From assembly GCA_020402745.1 (NCBI GenBank), contig JADBYZ010000009.1, positions 58,500-122,499 of the forward strand: DNA of 64,000 nt, written 5' to 3'. The notes beneath the pieces were generated by a model, which was not told where the DNA came from, ran no database searches, and saw nothing but the letters and a program-made list of their open reading frames with translations. The translations under genes were made by a program, and so were the position numbers. Source of the DNA: Phenylobacterium sp. (GTDB taxonomy: Bacteria; Pseudomonadota; Alphaproteobacteria; Caulobacterales; Caulobacteraceae). This document shows positions 9,399-18,215 of this stretch, piece by piece (position 1 is the stretch's first letter; each line of letters begins with the position of its first letter).

Positions 9399-10277
9399 AT
9401 GTCAATCGTTCCCTTTGACGACCGCGACGGATGGATCTGGCTCGACGGCCAGTTTACGCCCTGGCGCGAGTCGAAGGTGCACGTACTGACGCACGGCCTC
9501 CATTACGCCTCCGCCGTGTTCGAAGGCGAACGGATGTACGGCGGGGAGATCTTCAAGCTGCGTGAGCATACCGAACGGCTGTTCAAGTCGGCGGAAATCC
9601 TGGATTTCGAGATCCCGTTCACGGTGGACGAGATCGATCAGGCCTGCAAGGACGCTTGCGCCCGTAATGGGCTGGAAGACGCCTACATTCGGCCGATCGC
9701 CTGGCGTGGCTCCGAGATGATCGGGGTCTCGGCCCAGAACACCCGAACCCACGTCGCCGTGGCCGCCTGGGACTGGCCGTCCTACTTCTCGCCGGAGCAG
9801 AAGGCCCAGGGGATCCGCCTGTGCTGGGCCAAGTACAAGCGCCCGTCGCCCGAAACCGAACCGGTGCACGCCAAGGCCACCGGCCTTTACATGATTTGCA
9901 CCCTGTCCAAGCACGCCGCCGAGAAGGCGGGCTACACTGACGCCATGATGCTCGACTATCGCGGGTATGTGGCCGAGAGTACGGGCTCCAACGTCTTCTT
10001 CGTCCAGGACGGGGCGCTGATCACGCCGACGCCGGATTGCTTCCTGAACGGCCTGACCCGGCAGACTGTGATCGCTCTGGCCCGCGCCAAGGGTTTCGAG
10101 GTGATCGAGCGTCATATCCTGCCCGAAGAGCTATCCAGTTTCTCGGAATGCTTCGTCGTAGGCTCCGCTGCGGAAGTGACACCTGTATCCGAGATCGGCG
10201 AGTACACTTTCAAGCCGGGGAACATTTCGCTCAGTCTGATGGACGACTACGCCCGCCTGGTGCGACGCCAGGCCTGA
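9399..10277 (+). CDS. ilvE: Branched-chain amino acid aminotransferase
   Basis: PLP enzyme interconverting leucine, isoleucine and valine with their 2-oxo acids. At 292 aa it is the normal class IV length. The PLP lysine is K159 (HAKATGLYMIC), with THGLHYASAVFEG at residues 31-43, DAYIRP near 95, and the cofactor phosphate-binding VAESTGSNVFF and LNGLTRQTVI segments following. The second window gene of branched-chain synthesis is ilvC at 57.7 kb, so the genes are dispersed. Its stop codon lies in a hairpin shared with the convergent DUF2336 gene. Confidence 0.95.
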   Translation: MSIVPFDDRDGWIWLDGQFTPWRESKVHVLTHGLHYASAVFEGERMYGGEIFKLREHTERLFKSAEILDFEIPFTVDEIDQACKDACARNGLEDAYIRPIAWRGSEMIGVSAQNTRTHVAVAAWDWPSYFSPEQKAQGIRLCWAKYKRPSPETEPVHAKATGLYMICTLSKHAAEKAGYTDAMMLDYRGYVAESTGSNVFFVQDGALITPTPDCFLNGLTRQTVIALARAKGFEVIERHILPEELSSFSECFVVGSAAEVTPVSEIGEYTFKPGNISLSLMDDYARLVRRQA

Positions 10278-10293
10278 CCGAGGGGTCAGGCCT
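10270..10293. terminator. Bidirectional terminator hairpin shared by ilvE and the DUF2336 gene
   Basis: Perfect 10-bp arms AGGCCTGACC / GGTCAGGCCT around a 4-nt loop. The ilvE stop (10275-10277) is in the left arm and the DUF2336 stop (10286-10288) is in the right arm, so one dyad ends both converging genes. No long U-tract follows on either side. Confidence 0.65.
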
Positions 10294-11359
10294 TCGGGCT
10301 GGCCCAGAACCGGACAGTCCGGCGGGCAACCTCCCGGGGCAGGGCTTCATAGATCTCGCCATATTCGCGGGCCCGACCCATGGGATTGTTCTCTCGTCCC
10401 AGGACCAGGACGGCGAGGGTGATGAAGATCGTCCGGTCGAAGCCCGCCGCCTTGCAGATGATCGACAGGGCGTCGAGTTCCCTTCGCTCATGAATGGTCC
10501 GGGTGATCTCGAAGTCCACGCCGGCCATTTGTGAAATCGCGATCAGGTATGCGGTGGTCTCGCCATTGCGCAGGAAACGGACCAGCGCGTTGGGGCCGCC
10601 GCCGCCGCGGGCTTCGGCGGCCTTGACCGCCTCCTGCGCCGCCTCGAAATCCTCGGGGACGGGCTTCTTCCGGGTTGTGACGCGATGGCGGCTCAGCCTT
10701 AGGGCCTCATCAAGATCCTCCGGTCGGATCCGGGCGTTGCGCTGGAGGATGGCGTTGCGCATGCGCGACTCCACCACGAAGTACATCTCGTTCAGCAGGT
10801 CGACCGGCAGTTTGGCGTAACGGACGACTGCGCCCTGAAGCGATGGATGTTCCATCGCCCGGTCCACCAGACGCTCGTGCGCCATCCTGGAGAGGCTGGC
10901 GGAGGCGTTCGCCAGGAGAACCTCCAAGGTGCTCTCTTCTGCGCGCTCAATGATGAGGTCTGAGACACTGACGGGCAGGTTGGACCTTCGTGAGATGGCT
11001 TTCAGGTGCGCCTCGCTGCGCGACCTGGCCACCTCGATCAGATCCTCCTCGGCCACAGCGCGCGAGAGCTGCAGGACGGGACTGGCGACGTCAATGGTCT
11101 CGTCTAGGGCCAGGGAGCGGATCAGGGCCCTGGGCGGAGTCCGGGCCAGGGCCATCCGATTGGCCAGCTCCGCCCGCACCCTGCTTTCCAGCTCCTGGGA
11201 CAGCTGACTTAAGATGTCGTCGAAGAGGACCAGCTCCGGGCCGTCGGCGCGAGGCCCGAACTCGAAGAACAAGTCCGCCACCCGGTGCATAAGTTCACGC
11301 CGCCGTTCCCCGGACCTGTCCCGGGCCAGCTCCATGAGCTGTGAGGCGCTTTGCTTCAT
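10286..11359 (-). CDS. DUF2336 domain protein
   Basis: A 357-residue, mostly alpha-helical cytoplasmic protein matching the DUF2336 family, which is largely restricted to alphaproteobacteria. Repeated helical segments such as LSQELESRVRAELANRMAL, a VSDLIIERAEE helix and a C-terminal RNGETTAYLIAISQMAG to LGRENNPMGRA region fit the family. No catalytic motif is visible. A CtrA-like box lies 82-97 bp upstream, suggesting cell-cycle control. Molecular function is unknown. Confidence 0.8.
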   Translation of the reverse strand: MKQSASQLMELARDRSGERRRELMHRVADLFFEFGPRADGPELVLFDDILSQLSQELESRVRAELANRMALARTPPRALIRSLALDETIDVASPVLQLSRAVAEEDLIEVARSRSEAHLKAISRRSNLPVSVSDLIIERAEESTLEVLLANASASLSRMAHERLVDRAMEHPSLQGAVVRYAKLPVDLLNEMYFVVESRMRNAILQRNARIRPEDLDEALRLSRHRVTTRKKPVPEDFEAAQEAVKAAEARGGGGPNALVRFLRNGETTAYLIAISQMAGVDFEITRTIHERRELDALSIICKAAGFDRTIFITLAVLVLGRENNPMGRAREYGEIYEALPREVARRTVRFWASPKA

Positions 11360-11440
11360 GCCTAATCACTCGCGGCCGGCGTTTCTGCAGCCTGCAACGG
11401 AATGTTGTCCCGCAGACCCTAGACCCTACCGACGGCGCTG

Positions 11441-11456
11441 TTAACCGCGACCTAAC
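11441..11456 (-). promoter_or_regulatory. CtrA-like binding box upstream of the DUF2336 gene
   Basis: On the minus strand the site reads TTAG-GTCGCGG-TTAAC, one mismatch from the CtrA consensus TTAA-N7-TTAAC. It lies 82-97 bp upstream of the DUF2336 start, in the right orientation for a CtrA-controlled promoter. Half the box falls inside the left 25-bp direct repeat. CtrA itself is not in the window, so the regulator is inferred from the likely lineage. Confidence 0.5.
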
Positions 11457-11473
11457 GGCCGCGCCATCATCGC
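11449..11473. repeat. Left copy of 25-bp direct repeat (boundary of mini-island)
   Basis: GACCTAACGGCCGCGCCA, one variable base (T here, C in the right copy), then CATCGC: 24 of 25 positions match 13327-13351. The right copy is the last codons of the ABC permease gene, so this copy looks like a detached 3-prime gene end; its TGG to TGA change would be a nonsense codon in that frame. Direct repeats at a gene 3-prime end are the classic footprint of site-specific or homologous integration. Confidence 0.7.
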
Positions 11474-11908
11474 GCCGATGATGAACCATCCGGCTCTGAA
11501 CCGAGGGCGCGTCAAGCGGCAAAGACCACGAACCTGACGCTGTCCTCGACGTCACCGGGCGGCGCAGGCTGGCCGCCGGAATCCCCCCAGAGGCGCAAAC
11601 GCAAGGTCCAGCGTACGATAGATGAACCCCTGTGCGCTTTCTGCAACTCCCTCGATCGCGGCCTCTTAAAGCCCAAGACAGCCCAAGAGCTGAAGGCCCT
11701 GCATCACCCGGCCATCGAAGAATCTCGGCTTCCGGCTAATCGCCTTCGGAGACTGCAGGTTAGGCGCTCCGCCAGGAGAACCGGGATGCGGTTTCGCTTT
11801 GCGGGCGATGGTGGTCGGGCCCTGACAGGCGTGCGGCTCAGCCGATGCTGGCGCCCTTCAAGCCGGGCGCCAGGCGGCTTCACGAGTCCGAGTGTTCCAT
11901 TGTCGACC

Positions 11909-12454
11909 TCACTTCAGGTGGTCGAGCGGCATCGGCGCCACGTTCTCCAGATTGTACGAGAAGAGCAGGTTCACGATCCGCCAACCGCTGTCACCCTTGA
12001 TCATCTGCCAGCTTTCTGCGCCCCAGTTGGACACCTTGCTGTTCTCCGTGAACGCGTAGCGGAAGGTAACTGTTGCAAGCTGTCCGTCGCTGACGATCAC
12101 CGGCGGACCAAACCGCTCGGCAAGCGCCAAGCCTTTTGCCTCCGGCGTGCCGATAAACTGATGAGCTCCCTGATCTTCAAGGGCTGCAACAGGGGCCTTT
12201 GTCGCTTTCTCGACCCATGCGCGGGAGGAGGGATGCCCGGTTGCGCGCCAGCTGATCTTGTCTTCGTGGAAGAGAGACTTTAGCGCAGCAAGGTCTTGTT
12301 CGCGGATCGCTGTGTCAAAACGTTTGATGACCCCACCGATCTCGGCCGCGTCGCTCTGCGCTTGGGTTGCCGCAGGTGCGGGTTGGGCGTTCACCGCACC
12401 TGACGGGGCCAGTGCCAGCAGGAACAAACTTCCCAGGACGATGTAACTACGCAT
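11909..12454 (-). CDS. Secreted NTF2-like (SnoaL/DUF4440-type) protein
   Basis: A 181-residue protein with a signal peptide (MRSYIVLGSLFLLALAPSGAVNAQ, AXA-type cleavage) and a cone-shaped NTF2-like domain: the helix EIGGVIKRFDTAIREQDLAALKSLFHED, then ISWRATG, VTFRYAFT and a terminal WRIVNLLFSYNLENV strand. The family covers isomerases, hydrolases and binding proteins; no catalytic set is evident. It lies within the mini-island and diverges from the DUF2975 gene, sharing its promoter region. GC content is clearly below its outer neighbours. Confidence 0.75.
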   Translation of the reverse strand: MRSYIVLGSLFLLALAPSGAVNAQPAPAATQAQSDAAEIGGVIKRFDTAIREQDLAALKSLFHEDKISWRATGHPSSRAWVEKATKAPVAALEDQGAHQFIGTPEAKGLALAERFGPPVIVSDGQLATVTFRYAFTENSKVSNWGAESWQMIKGDSGWRIVNLLFSYNLENVAPMPLDHLK

Positions 12455-12526
12455 CTTGTTCTCCTTTTCTTTGCGCCCGGGGAGTGACCCTTGACGCGGG
12501 TTACGATAGGCATGCTATCTTATCTT

Positions 12527-12542
12527 CGATAAAACTTTATCG
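12527..12542. promoter_or_regulatory. Palindromic operator candidate in the divergent NTF2-like / DUF2975 promoter
   Basis: Perfect inverted repeat CGATAAA-AC-TTTATCG (7-bp arms, 2-bp centre), 23 bp ahead of the DUF2975 ATG. Upstream is a TTGACG -35-like hexamer at 12491-12496 with AT-rich TATCTT-type -10 candidates near 12516-12526. An AGGAAGGAG ribosome binding site follows at 12549-12557. The obvious candidate ligand is the HTH protein encoded two genes on. Confidence 0.5.
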
Positions 12543-12564
12543 TTTTACAGGAAGGAGTGTCAAG

Positions 12565-13059
12565 ATGGGTGGGGCTCAGTGGTCTGGCGCTCCCATTGTG
12601 CGACGGGTTCGACGGGTTGTGCAGGGCCTTGGGCTCATTCTTATCGCACTCCACCTCGCAATGTGGCTGAGCCCCTCCAACCCCGTCTTTCAGGTTCTTC
12701 GCGCCGATCGGGGCGGCAACGCGTTCGTTGACGCTGCAATGCTTATTGGAGCGATCGGCCTGTTTGGCGCCCTGCTGCAGCTCGAACGAATACTCCGTTC
12801 GCTCGAACGTGGCTTTCCCATCACCCGTAAGATCGTGACGGGGTTCTATCGCTTTGCGACGTTCGCGAGCGGCTCGATGTTCATCATCGTCGCGGCGCCT
12901 TCCTTGGGATCGCTGACGAATTCACGTCCGTACGAAGTGGCCATCACCCTGAGGATAATTGATGTTCTTCTCCTGGTGATTTGTCTGTCGTTCTTCGCCG
13001 TCGCTGCGCTCATTGCTGAGGCGGTGCGTATCGACCGCGATAATCGTTCGATCGTCTGA
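12565..13059 (+). CDS. DUF2975 integral membrane protein
   Basis: Four hydrophobic segments in 164 residues: about 20-38 (GLGLILIALHLAMWL), 55-75, 95-115 and 135-155. This is the DUF2975 layout. The ATG at 12565 is chosen for its strong AGGAAGGAG 8 nt upstream; longer in-frame extensions would run through the promoter. The gene is followed 3 bp later by a small HTH regulator, the usual companion of DUF2975 proteins, suggesting a membrane-protein/regulator pair. The function of the pair is unknown. Confidence 0.8.
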   Translation: MGGAQWSGAPIVRRVRRVVQGLGLILIALHLAMWLSPSNPVFQVLRADRGGNAFVDAAMLIGAIGLFGALLQLERILRSLERGFPITRKIVTGFYRFATFASGSMFIIVAAPSLGSLTNSRPYEVAITLRIIDVLLLVICLSFFAVAALIAEAVRIDRDNRSIV

Positions 13060-13062
13060 CCT

Positions 13063-13278
13063 ATGCCAATTGTCGTGCGACTCGACATGATGCTGGCCCG
13101 GCGAAAGGTGAGGTCCCGCGAATTGGCTGCCTATATCGGCATCACAGAGGCCAATCTCTCCCTCCTCAAGTCAGGGCACGTTAAGGGCATCCGCTTCGCC
13201 ACACTCGCAGCGATTTGCAGATACCTTGATTGCCAGCCAGGCGATCTGCTCGAGTTCGTCGATGTCGACGACGCGTGA
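13063..13278 (+). CDS. YozG-type helix-turn-helix transcriptional regulator
   Basis: A 71-residue Xre/Cro-like protein: MPIVVRLDMMLARRKV, then the helix-turn-helix RELAAYIGITEANLSLLKSG, and a C-terminal AAICRYLDCQPGDLLEF helix typical of small Cro-type regulators paired with DUF2975 genes. It starts 3 bp after the DUF2975 stop, so the two are coupled. It probably binds the CGATAAA palindrome upstream of its own operon; that is inference. Last gene inside the 25-bp direct repeats. Confidence 0.85.
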   Translation: MPIVVRLDMMLARRKVRSRELAAYIGITEANLSLLKSGHVKGIRFATLAAICRYLDCQPGDLLEFVDVDDA

Positions 13279-13326
13279 CGGCCCCCGCGCCAGACTATGC
13301 TCCGTCCTACAAAAGTCCGCGATCAA

Positions 13327-13351
13327 GACCTAACGGCCGCGCCACCATCGC
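13327..13351. repeat. Right copy of 25-bp direct repeat
   Basis: Matches 11449-11473 at 24 of 25 bases. It contains the final six codons and TAG of the ABC permease gene, so here the repeat is functional coding sequence. Sequence outside the 25 bp diverges at once on both sides. Confidence 0.7.
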
Positions 13352-14097
13352 AGGCCCGCGCGCTCTACGCGCTCCAGGCCGGCGTGAACGGCGACGCCCA
13401 TCACGGCCAGCACCACCAGGGCGGCGATCATCCGGTCGGTCTGCAGCTTGTTTCCGGCATCGAGGATCTGCCAGGCGAGGCCGCGTACGCCTCCGGATCC
13501 CGCGGCGAATTCCGCCACGACCGCGCCGATGATGGCCAGGCCTGCGCCGACCTTCAGGCCCTCCATCAGGAAGGGGACCGCCGCCGGCAGGCGCAGCCGC
13601 ATCACCCTCTCGAGCCGTCCGGCCCCGTAGAGGTCGAACAACCGCTCCAGGTCGGGATCCGCTGACCGGAGCCCGGTCACTGCGCCGGAGAAGATGGGGA
13701 AGAAGGCCACCAGCACCGCAAGGGCGATCACCGCCCGCTCCGGGTGGTCGATGCCGGCCCAGATCAGGATCAGGGGCGCCACGGCCACGACGGGCGTGAC
13801 CTGCAGGGCCGAGGCCAGGGGGCGAACGGCGCGCTCCAGCAGGGGGCTTAGGCCCACCAGGATCGCCAGGAGCAGGGCGCCCGCGGCGGCCAGGGCGAGG
13901 GCGACGAGGGCCACTGACAGGGTGTTCCAGGCCGCCGAGACCAGCACCGGAAGGCCGGTGGCGGCGGCGACGGCCACCTGCGAGGGCGGCGGCAGGAAGT
14001 AGGCGGGCACGCCCGTCAGGCGGCAGGCCGCCTCCCAGGCGCCCAGTAGCAGGAGCATCAGCCCGAGGGGGGCGAGGGCGTCGGCCAACCGGCTCAC
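13330..14097 (-). CDS. ABC transporter permease (SsuC/TauC/ThiX type)
   Basis: A 255-residue inner-membrane protein with about six hydrophobic helices and the BPD_transp_1 EAA-like loop in the C-terminal half (AGRLERVMRLRLPAAVPFLMEGLKVGAGLAIIGAV region). Forms the membrane channel of the importer with the ATPase upstream (4-bp overlap) and the NMT1-like binding protein. Family members move taurine, alkanesulphonates, nitrate or pyrimidine precursors. Its last codons form the right direct repeat, so its 3-prime end was probably the insertion target. Confidence 0.88.
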   Translation of the reverse strand: MSRLADALAPLGLMLLLLGAWEAACRLTGVPAYFLPPPSQVAVAAATGLPVLVSAAWNTLSVALVALALAAAGALLLAILVGLSPLLERAVRPLASALQVTPVVAVAPLILIWAGIDHPERAVIALAVLVAFFPIFSGAVTGLRSADPDLERLFDLYGAGRLERVMRLRLPAAVPFLMEGLKVGAGLAIIGAVVAEFAAGSGGVRGLAWQILDAGNKLQTDRMIAALVVLAVMGVAVHAGLERVERAGLRWWRGR

Positions 14098-14846
14098 GGC
14101 GCGACCTCCGCGCCCTTGGCCAGGAGGGCGGAGATCGCCTCCGCCGCCTCGGTGAAGACGGGCCAGGTGCGGAAGCCCGCCGGACGGGGCAGGGGCGCCT
14201 CGACCCGGACCTCGCCGGCAATGCGTCCGGGACCGCGGGTTAGCACCACGATCCGCCCAGCCATGTAGGCCGCTTCCTCGACATTGTGGGTGACGAAGAC
14301 GATGGCCGGCCGGGTCTGGGACCAGAGGGCCAGGACGTCGTCGGCCAGGGTCCGCCGGGTGATCTCGTCCAGGGCCGCGAAGGGCTCGTCCAGCATGAGG
14401 AGGCGGGGCTGGGTCACCAGGGCCCGGGCAAGGGAGGCGCGCATGGCCATGCCGCCAGACAGTTGGGCCGGCCGCGAGGCGCCGGCGCCCGCAAGGCCGA
14501 CCCGCTCCAGGGCTTCCAGGGCGCGGGCGCGGGCCTCGGGCTTAGGGGTCCCGGAAAGCTCGAGGGGAAGGGCGACATTGGCCGCAGCGCTCATCCACGG
14601 GGCGAGGGTGGGGGCCTGGAAGACCACGGAGGTCTCGCCACGCCCCGGCGCGCGCTGCACGACCCCTCGGGTGGCGGGCTCCAGCCCGGCCAGCAGCCTC
14701 AGGGCCGTCGACTTGCCGCAGCCCGAAGGTCCTACGAGGGCGACGATCTCGCCATCCCCGATACGGAGGGACAGGGGACCGAGGGCCCTTCCGCGACCGC
14801 GGTAGTCGACCTCGACCTCCTCCAGGGCGACGGTGGCGGGGGTCAT
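14094..14846 (-). CDS. ABC transporter ATP-binding protein (SsuB/TauB type)
   Basis: A 250-aa ATPase with Walker A GPSGCGKST (about residues 40-48), Q-loop in VVFQAPTLAPW, signature LSGGMAMRASLARAL and Walker B LLMLDEPFAALDE followed by the H-loop FVTHNVEEA. It energises the importer. Start ATG at 14844-14846 abuts the stop of the binding-protein gene with no gap, and the 3-prime end overlaps the permease by 4 bp, so the three genes are one operon. Confidence 0.92.
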   Translation of the reverse strand: MTPATVALEEVEVDYRGRGRALGPLSLRIGDGEIVALVGPSGCGKSTALRLLAGLEPATRGVVQRAPGRGETSVVFQAPTLAPWMSAAANVALPLELSGTPKPEARARALEALERVGLAGAGASRPAQLSGGMAMRASLARALVTQPRLLMLDEPFAALDEITRRTLADDVLALWSQTRPAIVFVTHNVEEAAYMAGRIVVLTRGPGRIAGEVRVEAPLPRPAGFRTWPVFTEAAEAISALLAKGAEVAP

Positions 14847-15854
14847 CTACTTCGGCGCCGGGCCTGCAAAGCCGAGGCTGTAGGCCTTCGTGTAGTCCAG
14901 GGTCTTGGGATAAACCCCCTGGGCGATGGCCATCTCGGCGAAGGCCTTCCAGCGCGCCTCGGTCATCACGCCGACGCCCCCTGTAGCGGCGTCCCCGCCT
15001 TCGACGAGGGCGTACTGGCGCATCTTCTCCCGGGCCTGGTCCAGCACGTCCTGGGTCATTTCCGGATTGTCCTTCAGGATCAGGGCGTCGCCGGGCTTCG
15101 GGTCGCCGTTCAGGTAGGACTTCCAGCCCGCCGCGCTAGCCTCGACGAAGGCGCGCACCCTGGCCGGGTCCTTGTCGATGGCGGACTGCGGGAAGAGGAT
15201 CATGGCCGCGTAGGACGGATAGCCGTTGTCCGCCAGCAGGAAGACCTTGGGCTTCAGGCCGGCGGTCTTCTCGATCGTATAGGGCTCGCTGGTCAGGTAG
15301 CCCTGTTGGGCCACGGACTTATCCGCAAGGAAGGGCGCGGCGTTGAAGGTGTACTTGCGGATCTGCGCATCCTCGAAACCATACTTCGACTTCAGCCAAA
15401 CCCAGAAGGCGGAGACCGAGGCGTCCGACAGGAGGATGGGCCGGCCCTTCAGGTCCTCGATCCTTTCGATCCCCTGGTCCGGATGGGCGATCAGGACCTG
15501 GGGGTCCTTCTGCATCATGGCGGCGACGGCGCGCACCGGCGCGCCCTGATTGGCCAGGTTCAGGGCGATGAAGCTGTTGGAGCCCATGCCCGCCTCGACG
15601 GCGCCGGCGGCCAGGAGCTGGGGCACGTTCACGCCCGGGCCGCCCTGGATGATCTGGACCTTCAGCCCGCGCTTCTCGTACTCGCCGGTGGCCAGGGCCT
15701 GATAGAAGCCGCCCTGTTCGGCCTGGGCGCGCCAGTCGGTGGCGAAGCGGATCACGCCGGCCTCCCCTCCCGAGGGCGCGGCCTCCTTCTGCGGCGAGCA
15801 GGCCCAGGCCAGGGCTGCGGCGGCGAGGATGGCGAATGTCCTGACGATCTTCAT
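14847..15854 (-). CDS. NMT1/THI5-like ABC transporter substrate-binding protein
   Basis: A 335-aa periplasmic or lipid-anchored binding protein. The N-terminus MKIVRTFAILAAAALAWAC is a signal sequence ending in a cysteine, an imperfect lipobox. The mature part has the NMT1/THI5 pattern: VIRFATDWRAQAEQGGFYQAL, the GLKVQIIQGGPGVNV turn, AGMGSNSFIALN, and DLKGRPILLSDAS. Relatives bind thiamine-pyrimidine precursors, sulphonates, nitrate or aromatic acids; the ligand cannot be told from sequence alone. I chose the ATG at 15854; the open frame extends upstream through the structured leader but without coding character. Confidence 0.85.
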   Translation of the reverse strand: MKIVRTFAILAAAALAWACSPQKEAAPSGGEAGVIRFATDWRAQAEQGGFYQALATGEYEKRGLKVQIIQGGPGVNVPQLLAAGAVEAGMGSNSFIALNLANQGAPVRAVAAMMQKDPQVLIAHPDQGIERIEDLKGRPILLSDASVSAFWVWLKSKYGFEDAQIRKYTFNAAPFLADKSVAQQGYLTSEPYTIEKTAGLKPKVFLLADNGYPSYAAMILFPQSAIDKDPARVRAFVEASAAGWKSYLNGDPKPGDALILKDNPEMTQDVLDQAREKMRQYALVEGGDAATGGVGVMTEARWKAFAEMAIAQGVYPKTLDYTKAYSLGFAGPAPK

Positions 15855-16343
15855 GGCGCAGGCTCCCGGGCACGTCTCCGGGCAAACTAGGCGCCTTTCA
15901 GGCGAAGGCAACCGCTGAGGCGACCCGCAGGGCCTGCCCCGAACGGCAAGAGGGCGACGCACCGGTCGCCCGGTCCGCCGCCCTCTTTCAGATCCGTTGG
16001 GAGATCTGAGTCCCGAGGCAGGTCGACTGAGGTCCTGCGGGTCGCCCCACCGGTTCCGCCGCGCCCGGGACCGCGTTCCTGGACGTCTCCCGGGGTCGCC
16101 CCCGATTGTCGTCCTGGTCCGGCCCTCCCGCTCGGCTCCGTCCGGGTCGCCCCTTCCGTCACCGCGCGTCGCCTCTCGACAGCCCCACGCTCTCACCGGA
16201 TCGCCGGGCCGACAAGGGTCGCCGCCTGAGCCGGAGGGGACGGTCCAGTGGACAGGCTGTGGGCATCTTGTGAAAGGCCTGTGGAGGCGGTCGCTTTCGC
16301 CAAGGAATTCAGCGGTGGGACGTTCTCCACAGGAACCCGGAGA
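15855..16343. other. Intergenic region with recurring GGTCGCC words
   Basis: 489 bp between the ABC binding-protein start and the uup stop. Beside the stem-loops at 15948-16009, GGTCGCC occurs at 15964, 16040, 16094, 16145 and 16217, with GGCGACC at 15919 and near matches at 15952 and 16168. The frame that stays open here on the minus strand encodes only Arg/Gly/Pro-rich sequence and is rejected as coding. No tRNA, and no RNase P, tmRNA or 6S core was recognised. Confidence 0.5.
15948..16009 (-). promoter_or_regulatory. Structured 5-prime leader candidate of the ABC importer operon
   Basis: Upstream of the binding-protein gene, three stems can form: TCAGATC/GATCTGA (15988-15994 with 16003-16009), AAGAGGGCG/CGCCCTCTT (15948-15956 with 15979-15987), and GGGCGAC/GTCGCCC (15952-15958 with 15965-15971). 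The last two share bases and exclude each other, the sort of switch seen in riboswitches and attenuators. No known riboswitch core is recognised. It could equally be a terminator of some other transcript. Confidence 0.4.
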
Positions 16344-18137
<1,794 letters not shown>

Positions 18138-18215
18138 GGCCCCCCTTAACCTCCGCACGGCCGCGCTCCAACCCCCGGGCTGGCGCCCCCCGGGCGCCGA
18201 GGCTAGACAGGGGCC

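Larger units (their letters stand above)
11360..11908. other. Intergenic region with CtrA-like box and left direct repeat
   Basis: 549 bp between the DUF2336 start and the NTF2-like stop. It holds the CtrA-like box and the left copy of the 25-bp repeat near its right-hand third from the DUF2336 side. From about 11474 onward base composition falls. The stretch 11600-11780 has the look of degraded coding sequence (for example codons reading TIDEPLCAFCNSL), but no start or family is recognisable. No RNA gene seen. Confidence 0.6.
11474..13326. mobile_element. Putative 1.85-kb genomic mini-island without integrase
   Basis: The segment between the two 25-bp direct repeats is visibly less GC-rich than the flanks. 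It holds an NTF2-like exported protein, a DUF2975 membrane protein, an HTH regulator and one degraded-looking stretch, but no integrase, transposase or toxin. It abuts the 3-prime end of the ABC permease gene. Removal of the segment plus one repeat would leave the permease stop directly followed by the DUF2336 promoter region. That it was inserted is inference. Confidence 0.5.

Noticed and set aside
11295-11555. 86-codon frame upstream of the DUF2336 gene
   Set aside because: Runs across the CtrA-like box and the repeat; no ribosome binding site or family.
14286-15890. 534-codon open frame opposite the ABC ATPase and binding-protein genes
   Set aside because: Covers two convincing genes on the other strand; no family motif.
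15855-16196. Upstream extension of the ABC binding protein frame
   Set aside because: Arg/Gly/Pro-rich, lacks any signal peptide, and runs through the stem-loops; the ATG at 15854 begins a proper signal sequence.
15855-16343. Known structured RNA (6S, RNase P, tmRNA, SRP or TPP riboswitch)
   Set aside because: None of their conserved cores was found (no CUGA-GGUU-type TPP core, no GAGGAAAGUC of RNase P); only generic stems are visible.
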